DNA from: Leucosporidium creatinivorum
Taxonomy: Eukaryota > Basidiomycota > Microbotryomycetes > Leucosporidiales > Leucosporidiaceae
DNA length: 64,000 bases
Reading direction: 5' to 3'
NCBI GenBank assembly: GCA_001600635.1
Contig: BCKL01000001.1
Span: 1,158,808 to 1,222,807, forward strand
The translations under genes and the position numbers were made by a program. Of this stretch, positions 22,560 through 33,025 are shown in pieces; position 1 is the first letter of the stretch, and every line of letters starts with the position of its first letter. The notes under the pieces were generated by a model, which was given only the letters and a program-made list of their open reading frames with translations, did no database searches and had not been told where the DNA came from.

Positions 22560-24318
22560 TCACCGCTTCTTGCCTCCTCCGCCGCCCTTCTTCGATCCTC
22601 CCTCGCTCGGCAGGCTCTTCCTCAGTGCCGTGCACGTGTCGGCGTAGTTGCGCGAGAGGTTGTCGAGTTTGGTAGTAGTGGCGTCGCCTGTTTTTGTGTC
22701 GAGTAGTCGGCGTCGCAGGGGAGCGAGGGGAGGGGGAGAAGAAACGAAGATCAGCGAGTCTGTCCTCCCTCGTTGCGAAGCAGGCGAGGGTCGAGGAGAC
22801 GTAGGTGTGAGAGAAGCGACGTACGGGAGGTGACGAGCTCGCCTGCGAGCTCTTTCCTGCTGGACACGATTCGCTCGGAGAGAGAAGTGAGGCGATCAAG
22901 GGTGAGGCGGGCTTGCTCCTGCGAGTTGGGAGACAAGAAAGGGCACGGAAGTGTCCGTCAGCATTGTGAGGGAAGAAAGTAAGAGCTCCCTCGAGGCGAA
23001 CGAGACAAGACGCACGAAGTTCCCGACCAGCTCGTCCACGACCTTGTCCTTGCCCTGCCTCAGCTGAGCGGTTCCGCGTTCGACTCGCTGCTCCATGGCG
23101 TCGATAGTCTTGCTGTTATTTTAGAGCGATGGGGGAAAAGCAATGCCGAGGAGAGTCAGTTTCGGAACAGTCAAGCGGAGCAGGGCAGAACGCCGAAAAC
23201 GGTTGAAGGCCGAAGGCGGGTTACAAGGAGGCAGGGAAGGGATGAAGCAAGACTCACAGTAGCTCGACCTGCATAGCGTCGCCCATGCCCTCGATGTACA
23301 GCAGCTTAGCCCTCTCGCACGCCTTGGCGAGCACTTGCTCCTTTTCGGCGAGGTCGACGGCCGGGTAGGTGAAGAGAGGGCCTGCGAGGAGGGCGGGAAG
23401 AGGAAGGTATTCAGAGATCAGTGGGGTCCTGAGAAGAGCGCGAGCTTAGGAGCGCGGCGATGAAGGCAACGACTCACCTCGGGAGAGCTGCTTGAGCTTC
23501 TTCTTCTCAAAGTTGGGGTCAAGGTAGGGCGAGGTAGGGACCTCGTAGCTGTAGGCGAGTGGTCCGAAAACCGTCAGCGAGCGTGCTCTAGCTGCTCTGA
23601 AGATAGCGGAGGCTGCACTCACCCCTCCTCGTCCGTCCTCGGCTCATCCTCCTCCTCCTCACTCTCGCTCCCACTATCGCCCGCACTATCCCCACTCTCA
23701 GTGTTCCCACTGTCCCCTCCATCAACATCACTATCGCCTTCAGCATCATCGTCGCTGTCGCCCAATCCACCTGCCAATCCAGCTGCCAGTCCACCTCCGC
23801 CGAGGCCGAAAGCAGCGCCGAACAAGGATCTACGAGGGCCGGCCGCAACGGGAGAGGACTTGTGACCAGCGGCGGCGGGGGCGAGGGAGAAGGTGTCGAA
23901 CTTGCGGTGGTGAGGTTTGGCCTGCTGCTGTTGGGAGGAGGGGAGGGGGAAGGCGCCGAGAGAGAGGCGGGAGCGAGCTTTGGCTGTAGGTCGACGAGGA
24001 CGGGGATTAGCGGCTAGTAGGACCGTTCCGCACGCGTCAGATACCTTTAGGAGAGGTGCTAAGCTTCCTGTTGGACAGTCCTAGGCCTGCTTGAAGAGAG
24101 AGTCGCGAAGCAGGGGAGCGAGCTTTGGTTGCTGTAGCCTTCCTGGCGCTGCCTGTGAGAGCTGCGAAGCGAGGGTTGTTGAGGAAGGAGAGGGAAGTAC
24201 GCTGATGCTTTGGTGCAGGCGGTTTTGACGGCTGAGAGAGGCGGCCCTGCAAGAGCGAGACGAGAGTGAGCTCGAGACGCGTCGCAGTGTGGCGAGGTGA
24301 GGAAGGGGGAGCTTACCA
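22560..24318 (-). CDS. orphan coiled-coil protein; ATG-only first coding exon
   Basis: The start codon at 24316-24318 is followed at once by a GTAAGC donor. The next exon begins GGC after CTCTTGCAG, giving M|GRLSQPSKPPAPKHQ. The product then has a basic Ser/Pro region (TSLSFLNNPRFAALTGSARK), and a Gly-rich hydrophobic patch (FGLGGGGLAAGLAGGLG). A long acidic run follows (ESEEEEDEPRTDEEG), then YEVPTSPYLDPNFEKKKLKQ. The C-terminal half is helical: ACERAKLLYIEGMGDAMQVE, TIDAMEQRVERGTAQLRQGK and ARLTLDRLTSLSERI suggest coiled coils. It ends SKKGGGGGKKR, with TGA at 22560-22562. I do not recognise the family. The architecture (basic N-terminus, acidic linker, coiled coil) would fit a chromatin- or kinetochore-associated protein, but this is a guess. 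Confidence 0.65.
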
Positions 24319-24484
24319 TGCTGGGCTGTAACTCTGTAGGATGAAACTGTGCAGTAAGAAAGTTGTAGTCGATTTACTAATGCCAATTGAGGTCAGGGTA
24401 GGAAGTCAACCTTTCGTCTCGCGCTCGCTCAGCTCTCTCCCTCTGTTCCTCTCGTTCTCGTTTCTTCGCCTCTTCTCAGCGACG

Positions 24485-27400
24485 ATGGCGGGGGACAAGC
24501 AGCAGCCGTCGCAGTCTCAGCAGAGTACCCTCTCCTCCTTCTTCCGACCCTCCCAACAGCCCAAGCGACCAACCCCCGCTTCGACCAGCGACATCCTCAT
24601 TCTCAGCGATTCGGACGACGACGACAGCGCAGAGCAGCAGCAACCTCTGGTCAAGAAGGTCAAACTGGAGCACAGTGCTGCTTCTGCTCAACTACCTACT
24701 CAGCAGCAGACGCTCTTTGGTCGCGCCGCGCCTTCAGCTTCAGCGCCCGCTCCCGCCCCCGCTCCTGCACCCAAACGCCCCCAACCCTCCGCCAAAGTCC
24801 TGCAATGGCGCTACGACCCCAGCGCTCCTCCCTCCTCCACCGACCCCTCCACCTCGACCAACGGCAACACGGCGCAACGCGAGAAGCTCGCGCGCAAGCT
24901 CCTGGGCAAGAACCTCCTGCAGAGGAAGACGGCGTACCTCCAGGAGGATCACTACATGTCTTCCAACGCTTCCAACGCCGAGGCGAGCGGCAGCGGGTCG
25001 AGGAGTCCTGCTTTGGGAGCTTCGGGCGAGGACGACGAGGACTCGTTCGGCGGAGAGGATGGGGAGGACAGTGACGAGCAGGAGGTGGCGGGGAAGGGGA
25101 AGGGGAAGGCCACGGCTAAGGGGAAGGGCAAGAGCGCTGCCAAGGAGCAGGAGAAGCAGCTGGCGGGATCGAGGTTGGCGGGATCGAGGTTCGCCAAGTT
25201 CGCAGCCAAGGGGAGTGGCATCGCCGAAAAGGCTTCTACGGCGGGCGGCAAAGCGGGTGGCAAACCCAAGTACACCCCTCTGTGAGTTGCGTTCCCCACT
25301 GCTCTCGAGGAGCCACCGTAGAGCGCGGAAGCTGACCCAGACTCATTCTCGGTGATAGGGAGCTTCAAGTCATCGCTCTTCAAGAGGCTCACCCAGGCGT
25401 ACTGCTCGCCATCGAAGTCGGCTACAAGATGAAGTTCTACAACGACGACGCCGTCGCCGCTTCTCGCATCCTGGGCATTGCCCACTTCCCCAGCAAGAGC
25501 ATGATGACCGCCTCCATCCCCGTCCACCGCCTCAACGTCCATCTCAAGCGACTCATCTCTGCCGGCTTCAAGGTCGGCGTCGTACGTCAAGTCGAGACCG
25601 CCGCTCTCAAGAAGGTTTCCGACAACCGCTCGGCGCCGTTCACGAGGAAGCTCTCCGCTCTCTACACCTCGGCGACCTATATCGACGAGCTGCAGGTGGA
25701 TCCGCTCGAGAGTGTGGGGAGTAGGGCGCCGACGTTGATGTGCTTGGTGGAGGATCAGAAGGGCAAGGACAGCAAGGTCAAGATTGGGATGCTGGCTGTT
25801 GTGCCGAGCACGGGAGAGGTTATCTACGACGGTAGGTTCGGCTTGCTTCGGTTGACTTGAGCCTATTCTATACCCTTCCGAAGCTACAGCTAACGGGCGC
25901 CTCTTCCCATGCGCAGAGTTCGACGACACCCTCATGCGCTCGGAGCTCGAGACTCGCATGCTTCACCTTCAACCCTCCGAGCTGGTCCTGCAGAAGGACA
26001 TGAGCAAGCAGACCGAGTCGCTCGTTAAGCATCTCATCGGCTCGCACGAGTGAGTCCAGTTCGTCTCGCCCGCCTCCAGGTCCGACAGCTCACCTTTCCT
26101 TCTTCGCAGCGCCGGCGTACCGGGCTTCACCTGCCGCGTCGACCGCATCAAAAAGCGCCTGACCCCTACCGCTGCTCATTCCTTCGTTTCCGACTTCCTC
26201 GCCAAGACTCAAATGGCGGCGAAGGACCAGAAGGGCAAAGGCAAGGAGAAGGTCGATTTGGGCGAGATGGTCCTCGACGACGACGATGATGAGGAGGGGG
26301 GGCCTAAGGGTGAGTGATGCTCGCTGTATCGGCACAAATCTTTTGCTGACTCCTACTTGCTACAGCCGCTCCCGCCTCGACCAGCATCCTCGACCTCCCC
26401 TCCCTCGTCCTCATCGCCCTCTCCTCCCTCATCTCCCACCTCACCGCTTTCCAGCTCGACACCGTCTTCCAACACTCCTCCTCCTTCACGCACTTCACCT
26501 CCCGCTCCTCGATGAACCTCAATGGCAACACTCTCACGAATCTCGAGGTCCTCGTCAACTCGACCAATGGAAAGCAGGAAGGCAGCCTACTCTCTGTTCT
26601 GGACCACTGCAAGACGGCGTTCGGGAGGAGAAGGCTGAGGCAGTGGGTCAGCAGGCCGTTGGTGTCCGTCCAGTGAGCCCCTTGCCTCCTTCTCCACCCC
26701 AAGCCGAGCTGACCTCTCTTTCCATGAGCGCAGAGCCGTCACCGACCGCCTCGACGCCGTCACCGAAATCATCTCGAACGCCCAGTCCTCCGCCCTCACC
26801 CTTTGCAAGTTGCGCGAGCTCTTCCGCGGTCTGCCCGACCTCGAGCGCGGGTTGGTCCGAATCCACTTCGACAAAGCCACCCCGGCCGAGCTAGTCAGGG
26901 TGCTGCAGGCGTTCGAGCGCGTAGCCAAGGAGTTCGAGCCGGTGGATGAGGAGGATGTGCAGAGGGGAGCGAAGACGGCGAGTAGTGGGTTGAAGAGCAG
27001 GTTGTTGAAGGAGATTGTGGAGAGCTTGCCGAGGGTCAGGGAGGAGGTGGATGGGTATTTGAGGGCGATTGATTGGGGCAAGGCGAGGGAGGGGAAGAAG
27101 GAGGAGATGTTCAAGGAGTTGACGGAGGAAGTGCAGGTGAGTTCTCCGTTCTCAGCTTGCGCGAGCTCGGTGCTGGAGAAGGAGCTCATCCTTTCGCCTC
27201 GAACAGGACTGCCGCGACTGCCTCGACGCCGTTCACTACGAGCTGGGCGAGCTTCTCGCCGACGCTCGCAAGCTCCTCAAGAAGCCCAACATCGAGTTCA
27301 TCAAGGTGGGCGAGGAGGACTACTTGCTCGAGGTTCGCATCGCCGAATCCAAGAAGATCGTCCCGGCCAACTGGGTCCGCATCAACTCGACCAAAGCCGT

Positions 27401-28706
27401 ATATCGCTTCCGCCCTCCTGCGGTGCAGAGCAAGATTGAAGAGCTGGGGCAGTGCAGGGAGAGGATGGCCGCTGGTGAGTTCGGAGCGAGCTAGCCTTCT
27501 CGGCACGCCTTGCTGAGCCTCCCCTTTTTCACCCACAGCGGCCAACGTCGCCTACATGGACTTCCTCAAACTCGTCACCACCTCCTACGAATCTTTCCGC
27601 CTCGTCATCTCCAACCTAGCTACAGCCGACGTCCTCTTCTCCTTCGGCATCACCGCCATCTCGCCCGGCTACTGTCGACCTACTATCGTCCCAGACGAAG
27701 GTCGAATCGAGATCGTCGACGGTAGACATCCCATCATCGAGGTCGTCAGCCCACAACCATTTGTCCCCAACTCGGTGCAGCTTGGCGCAGGAGGAACGAA
27801 GCAGATGATCTTGACGGGCAAGTTCGACGTCTTGTGCTCCTGTACCCGGCGATAGAGGCTTACCTCTTTGTCTCCAGGCCTCAACATGGGCGGCAAGAGT
27901 AGCTTCTCCCGTTCGGTCGCCCTCATCGCCCTCATGGCTCAGATCGGCTGCTACGTGCCCGCCGAGTCGTGCACGACGAGCCTCTTCGACTCGATCCTCA
28001 CTCGTATGGGCGCCTCTGACGAGATCGCGCGCGGGCGGAGCACCTTCATGGTCGAGATGAGCGAGTGCAGCGAAATTCTCAAGATGGCGACGCCCCGGAC
28101 GCTCGTTATCTTAGACGAGCTCGGCCGAGGCACCTCGACGAGTGACGGGCAAGCCATCGCTTCCGCCGTCCTTCAGCACATCGTCGCTACCCTCAAGTCA
28201 ACCACCATCTTTGTTACACACTACCCCTCGCTCGCCGACCTCGTCAAGGTGCGTCGGTCGAGCATCTCGAGCTTCCCTCCCCTCCCGAATACCAGCGACT
28301 GACCCTCGCCTACATCTGCAGCGCTTCCCCGACTCGCTTTCGGTGCACCACATGTCCTGCCTCGAATCACCTCGCGCCGACGGCTTCGTCGATGTCACCT
28401 TCCTCTACACCATCAAGGACGGCCTCGCCTCTCGCTCCCACGGACTCAATGTCGCTCGACTGGCCGACCTGCCGGAGAGCGTCCTCGCCAAGGCGTTAGT
28501 CAAGAGCAAGGAGTTGGAGGAGAAGATGGAAGCGAGGGCGTTGGCCAAGAGGTTAGTCGAGCTGGATTGCTGCGAGCGAGACGAGAAGCTGACGACTACG
28601 ACTGAGCAGGTCGGACAGGTTCGCGGTCATTCTGAAAGCGCTGATGAGCGATGGAGCGGTGAACAAGGAGCAGCTTGTCGAGGCTTGCCTCGCAGCTCTC
28701 GCGTAG
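24485..28706 (+). CDS. MSH3: MSH3, MutS-beta mismatch repair ATPase
   Basis: With Msh2 it binds insertion/deletion loops and starts mismatch repair. An N-terminal PIP box is QSTLSSFF (residues 13-20), the PCNA contact usual for Msh3/Msh6. The mismatch-binding domain starts [20 protein letters not shown] and has [12 protein letters not shown] and [12 protein letters not shown]; its YK in place of the Phe-x-Glu pair of Msh6 marks Msh3. Core: [19 protein letters not shown] and [14 protein letters not shown]. ATPase: [12 protein letters not shown] (Walker A), [21 protein letters not shown] (Walker B/signature), and [13 protein letters not shown]. The tail is [20 protein letters not shown], stop TAG at 28704-28706. 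About nine introns; the one in Walker A (27818-27877) uses a GC donor. Walker A has Leu where the family has Pro (TGPNMGGKS). Convergent with COQ2, 82 nt apart. Confidence 0.95.
27818..27877 (+). other. GC-AG intron inside the MSH3 Walker A codons
   Basis: The exon ends ATC TTG ACG G and the intron begins GCAAGT, the consensus of GC donors. It ends CTCCAG after 60 nt, and the next exon starts GC CTC AAC ATG. No GT donor in the neighbourhood gives an open frame, and an in-frame TAG lies inside the intron, so it must be removed. Splicing gives [12 protein letters not shown]. Confidence 0.8.
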
Positions 28707-28788
28707 TTGAGCCGCTCGATAACTTTGCAACTCGCTTGAGCTTGAGCTTGAGCCGTAACGTCGCAAGCAAATGAGGTCCGATACTGCT

Positions 28789-30185
28789 CTACATCAGCCC
28801 CGCCGACAGCAACGCATAATCAACGGCCAACCCCGAGAAGACGATCGCTCCCAAATCCCTGTTGCTCTTGAAGACCTTCCAGCAGCTCTCCCTCGTCTCC
28901 AAGTCGGCCGTCCTCAGCTGCCATGCCAGATGAGCAGCAGCTCCACCGACGCTGAGGAGGTAGAACGCCGGTCCTTGCGAGTTGAGCCAGCCCGAGAGCG
29001 CAAGGAGACCGACGAAGGAGGTCGAGAAGCCGGCGAGGATGGGGCGGGTCTTGTCGGCGAAGAGGAGAGCGGTGGACTTGACGCCGGCGTGGATGTCGTC
29101 GGCCTTGTCCTGCGAGAGGGTGGGTGTTAGCGACGAGGGAGCGCCAGGTCAAAAGCCGAACTCGCCTGATGAGCGTAGATGGTGTCATAGGCGATGGTCC
29201 ACGCGACACTGCCAGCGTAGAGAGGCAGCGCGACAGTCCAATCGCAGTGTCCGAGCACCGCAGAAGAGCCGAGCAATGCTCCCCAATTGAAGGCGAGGCC
29301 TGCGAGAGAGCGAGCAAGATGAGCGCTAGGACTGAAGTCGGAAGCTGGGAGGAAACTTGCCGAGGACGGCTTGCGGCCAGTATGTTATCCGCTTCATCAG
29401 CGGGTAGGCGACCACTAGAGAGAGCGAGGAGGCGCCGAGAACGATGCTGCGAAAGGCGAAGGATCAGCTCGGCTCGGTCTTCGCACGAGATCTCGCAGCT
29501 CACCTGTACCAGTTCAGCTGGGTGAGGATACCGAGGCCCACGGAGAGCTGGAGACCGAGGAAAGAAAGAGCCTGGAAGGGTACAATCTCGCCCGAAGCCA
29601 ACGGGCGCAACTTGGTCCGCTCTGCGCCGAGCGTCAGCTCTTCGCTTGCCAACTACGAGATAGCGTAGCAGAGCACTCACCGACTTTCTGATCAATCTTG
29701 CGATCCCACATATCATTAATGGTGCATCCTGCTCCCCTCATCACCAGTGCGCCCGTCCCGAAGAGCGCGAGATTCCATGCCCAGCTCGTTACGGGCAATG
29801 CACTCGAGTAGGCGGCCATGGTGATACCCCAGGCTGTTGATTGAGCTACATCAGCCCTTTCTCGCGCCTCAGACTTCTGTGGCAACTCACCGCAAGGCCA
29901 GTAGAGCAGCCAGGTGCCGATCGGCTTGTCCATCCTTGCCAACGAGATGTAAGGATGAGTCCAGCGCAGAGCTTTCGGCAGTCGTTCAGCCCATGGTGGC
30001 AAAGGGTAGTCGTGCTTTGCCGGAAGTGTTGATGGTGTAGAAGCGAGTGCGGAGGTTGGCGGAGGGGGAGGTTGCGAGAGCTGGCGGCGAAACGGGGTGG
30101 TAGACAGGCAGCGAGGTGTAAGGAGTGGTGTGAGTAGTCTTGGCTGTAGCGGTCGTGCTCGGAGCTGTAGTAAGAGTCGCGACAT
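28789..30185 (-). CDS. COQ2: COQ2, 4-hydroxybenzoate polyprenyltransferase
   Basis: Inner mitochondrial membrane UbiA-type enzyme that attaches the polyprenyl tail to 4-hydroxybenzoate in ubiquinone synthesis. ATG 30183-30185 opens an Arg/Leu/Ser-rich presequence ([18 protein letters not shown]), fitting mitochondrial import. The core begins [19 protein letters not shown]. First aspartate motif: [20 protein letters not shown], then [12 protein letters not shown]. Second: [20 protein letters not shown]. Several hydrophobic segments follow ([17 protein letters not shown]), and the end is [15 protein letters not shown] with TAG at 28789-28791. About six introns; one in-frame intron follows YWPC. 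Divergent from the F-box gene with 111 nt between ATGs. Confidence 0.95.
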
Positions 30186-30296
30186 GGTCAAAGGTTGAGT
30201 TCAAAAGATGGCGCGAAGCTCGAGCCACCTCTTTGTCTCCTTCTGCTCGCTCACTATTTGCTGCTTCTTCGGTTTCGACTCTGAGCTGCACCAAGA
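30186..30296. promoter_or_regulatory. compact divergent promoter, COQ2 / F-box-like gene
   Basis: Only 111 nt lie between the two start codons. No TATA-like box is visible; both genes must share or overlap their core promoters here. Confidence 0.5.
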
Positions 30297-31910
30297 ATGG
30301 GAAGGAAGTCGCGCCGTGCTGCTAACAATGCGCCCAGCCTGCCCAATGAGGTGAGAACGAGCGCCCGCCCCCATTGCTTCCCCGCTCACTTCTCGCTCTG
30401 TAGATCAAGGGCCTCGTCGTGGAGCAGCTGGGGATAGACGGCGACAAACATACACTTCTCTCGCTGCTCAACACCTCTTCAGCCTTTGCTCAGGTCTGCA
30501 GGTGAGTACCGGCCTTCGCTTTCCCCTCGGATGCTCGTTGACTCCGAACTTCCTCAGACGAGAGCTGTACCGCGTTCGTTAGCCCCCCCCCTGACCAAGA
30601 GCGAGCCCCCCACTGACCTCTACCACTCTACAGCACGTCGACTTTCGTGGAAAGAGCCTCGGCGCTGTTGAGACCTTCGCCTCCGCCATCGCTCCTCGGT
30701 TCCACCACTACGTGCTCTCCATCTCGCATGCCATCCCCGAGCGAGACGACCTCGCCACACTCGCTCTATATGGCGACCAACACAGGCCTCCCAAGAAGCA
30801 CTTCCGTGCCGACGGAGTGACGCCTAACTGGAGATTCTTCGTCCAGGCCGACACCACGTTCGCTCGAGCGCTCGAATCACTACAGAATGTCGTTGCCCTC
30901 AACCTTACCATACCTGAGGATCATGTCGATCATAAGGGCTTTCCTCTTTGGGCATCGAGTAAGTCTGGCTCGCCTCCCCAGGATTCGGCGCTCGGCTGAC
31001 CGCTCTCGATTGGCAGCTTTTGACGCTCTCTCGCAATGGCAAGGGTTGCGGCACCTCACTCTGCGCAGCGCTGGTGCTAGTCAAGACTTGTCCATGTCTG
31101 AGATGCAGCCAGCATCTCTCGATGCCGCCATGGAGGCTCTTGCGCCTCATCGACATCTGCACACGCTTCGCCTACTGCACGTCAGGGCCACGTGAGTTGG
31201 GTTGAAGGTGGTACATGCTACGCAAGTACTGAAGCATCTCCCTTACAGGCCCGATGACACATGGGGCTTTACAAGCAAGCGGCAAGAGCCACCACCGCCG
31301 TCCTTGTCTGAGCTCCAAGCGTTGCAGTAAGATCTTGCTCTACTTCGCTTCTCGTACTGAAGATGACCGCCCCAACTAACACCACAGTCTCTCTGGATCC
31401 TTCACCTCCCAACATCTATACTCGGTCACCAGATGGGGAGCGAGCAACCTCACTCATCTCGTGCTCTCCGAGCGGGAATGGGATGGAGTCGAGGCTCTCC
31501 AGGGCCTACTCAGAGCCAACAAATCGACTCTGGAGTCGCTAGTCATTCGTCAACGTGGCGAGCTCGACTGGACAGCCACCAAGGGACCGACCCCCGCCTC
31601 GGACGAATTTCCTCACCTGCACCGACTGGCTCTCGAAATTGACACTGGAGTCACATCGGCCATCAAGTTCTGGTCATGTCTCGAGGGCGTTGGCGTTGTG
31701 GAGATTGGCGCCGGCGCTGAGGAGACGGTCGCCGATGTTGTCGAGCTCCTTCGGCCGTCGAGCGTTTGGCCCAAGTTGGTGGAGCTCTCAGTGACCGCTC
31801 ATGGAGATACGGAGGATTGGTCGGAGCTGTATGAGCTGTGCGAGAAGAAGGGTGTCGAGTTGATCCCTGGGTTTGATGTAGAAGCAGACTTCCCCTGCAC
31901 TCGACCTTGA
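30297..31910 (+). CDS. F-box/leucine-rich-repeat-like protein
   Basis: Probable substrate adaptor of an SCF ubiquitin ligase. MGRKSRRAANNAPSLPNE is joined to IKGLVVEQLGIDGDKHTLLS and LLNTSSAFAQVC, an F-box-like helix set (LPxEI...LL...L.......VC). A 16-nt microexon (30558-30573) adds RELYR and leads into HVDFRGKSLGAVETFASAIA. Later parts have LRR-like strands: QWQGLRHLTLRSAG, HRHLHTLRLLHVRAT, ASNLTHLVLSEREW and FPHLHRLALEID. Seven or so exons; the donor after the microexon is GTTCGT, a weak match. Stop TGA at 31908-31910. Such genes are a fast-evolving family in basidiomycetes; the target is unknown. The F-box reading is moderate, the gene itself is firm. Confidence 0.75.
30558..30573 (+). 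other. 16-nt microexon of the F-box/LRR-like gene
   Basis: It sits between a CCTCAG acceptor and a GTTCGT donor. It joins VC-R to RELYR-HVDF in frame (TGC AG|A CGA GAG CTG TAC CGC|CAC GTC). Skipping it would shift the frame. F-box proteins commonly have R.LY followed by V at this place, which supports the model. Confidence 0.65.
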
Positions 31911-32301
31911 ACTTCGACCTTGACTTTGCAAGTTCGCCCCGAGGGTCGAGTTCGCCATCTGAAAGGGAGGATCGCAGGCGAAAGAAGCTTTGATACACCT
32001 GAACAGTATGTTTGAGCTCCAAAGGGAGGGCTGCTGAGTCGTTGCGAGCACGCAGTTCTCGGCGCGGCGAGCGAGCTGCTCAACGCCGAGGCCGGCCCCT
32101 TTCGCTGCTTCAGAGCTGCTGCTAGCGTCATCAGAAGTGGGACAAGCCGAAATGGATGTATACAGACACTCATACTATACAGCAGTGGGTCCCATCTCAC
32201 CCCCCTCGTTCTCTCCAAACTCGGCCGAAAAAGGGTCCTCGCCGACAACCTGCCTCGTCTTCCTACACGTCGTTGCATCCTGAAGACGGTTGTTTGATCC
32301 A
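31911..32301. other. convergent 3' region, 391 nt
   Basis: Between the stop of the F-box/LRR-like gene and the stop of the cysteine-rich gene on the other strand. No coding sequence or repeat is apparent. Confidence 0.45.
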
Positions 32302-32689
32302 TCAAGCAATAGTGCAAGGTACTAGGACCGAGCAGCTCTGTTGAAAGATCGCGGGGTCAGCGATTGCGAGCGCTTGGCTGCTCGAAGCTCCCTCGGCGGC
32401 CTCCCGGCGCGGGTTTTGGCCATTAGTAACTGTATATTGAGGTACTTACATCGCAACAGCAGCATACATCAACACAGCAGCCTCCCCTGGTACGGAGGAC
32501 CTCCTCGTCCGTCTCTTCTGCAGCTTGCGAGACGTCCGCTGAACCATTCGGCGTCGCCGAAGCGTCCAAGTTGACCGAAGTAGGAGGGTAAGAGGCGGTC
32601 TCGGTGGTGTCGGGCGCAATTGAGGACACTTTAGATCATTGATGGTGAGCAACGATACTCTGCACTGCTCTGCAGATAGCCGGCTCACT
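32302..32689 (-). CDS. small cysteine-rich protein (71 aa), start codon split by an intron
   Basis: On the minus strand the first exon ends ...GAACA at 32689 before a GTGAGC donor, and the next exon starts TGTCC at 32628, so splicing creates ATG TCC (A|TG). Exon 2 (32628-32450) then reads MSSIAPDTTETASYPPTSVN, and later EETDEEVLRTRGG, CCVDVCCCCD. A GTAAGT donor follows. With the acceptor AACAG at 32338-32342, exon 3 (32337-32302) adds SCSVLVPCTIA and a stop. The 71-residue product has a disordered acidic half and nine cysteines in the last 21 residues. The Cys block recalls palmitoylated or CYSTM-type membrane-anchored tails, but no long hydrophobic helix is present. Two well-formed introns (60 and 112 nt) argue that it is real; expression is unproven. 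Confidence 0.5.
32629..32688 (-). other. intron splitting the start codon (A|TG)
   Basis: 60-nt intron with a GTGAGC donor, a CTCAC branch-like site and a CTAAAG acceptor. Neither flanking exon has an ATG in the right frame. Only the spliced mRNA has it. Confidence 0.5.
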
Positions 32690-33025
32690 GTTCGGCGTTC
32701 AAGTAGTAAGGGCGGGGGGTACTAGGTAGTTCGGCCTTGCAAAAAGAAGATCAGCCTTGGTCGACTACAGCTCTACAGCAGCACTCACGATGTATAGAGA
32801 GCTTGTAAAGCGAGTGAAAATCAGGAAGACAAGCGACAAACGCTGCCTCTTCGTCATGAACAGGCGCCAAGCGAGGCCGCGAAGTCGAAACAGCGAGGCG
32901 CTGTCCCGTTTCACCGCTTCGTGTACTGCAATGGCCGAGCTGCTTCGATAGGAAAATGTCTGTGCTAATAGTTACAACAGAGTTGGGAATGTCGTGTATG
33001 GTTGAGTCAAGACCTGCTTGAACTC
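32690..33025. other. upstream region of the cysteine-rich gene, 336 nt
   Basis: Lies between the aquaporin stop and the cysteine-rich gene on the same (minus) strand. A GTGAGT at about 32785 and a TTTGCAAG acceptor at about 32740, both on the minus strand, could form a 5'-UTR intron. No other gene seen. Confidence 0.35.

Noticed and set aside
24952-25959. 335-codon open frame on the minus strand
   Set aside because: Antisense to MSH3, running through its intron; composition is the mirror of MSH3 codon bias.
27857-27859. In-frame stop upstream of the MSH3 ATPase motifs, suggesting a pseudogene
   Set aside because: It lies inside the GC-AG intron 27818-27877 and is removed by splicing.
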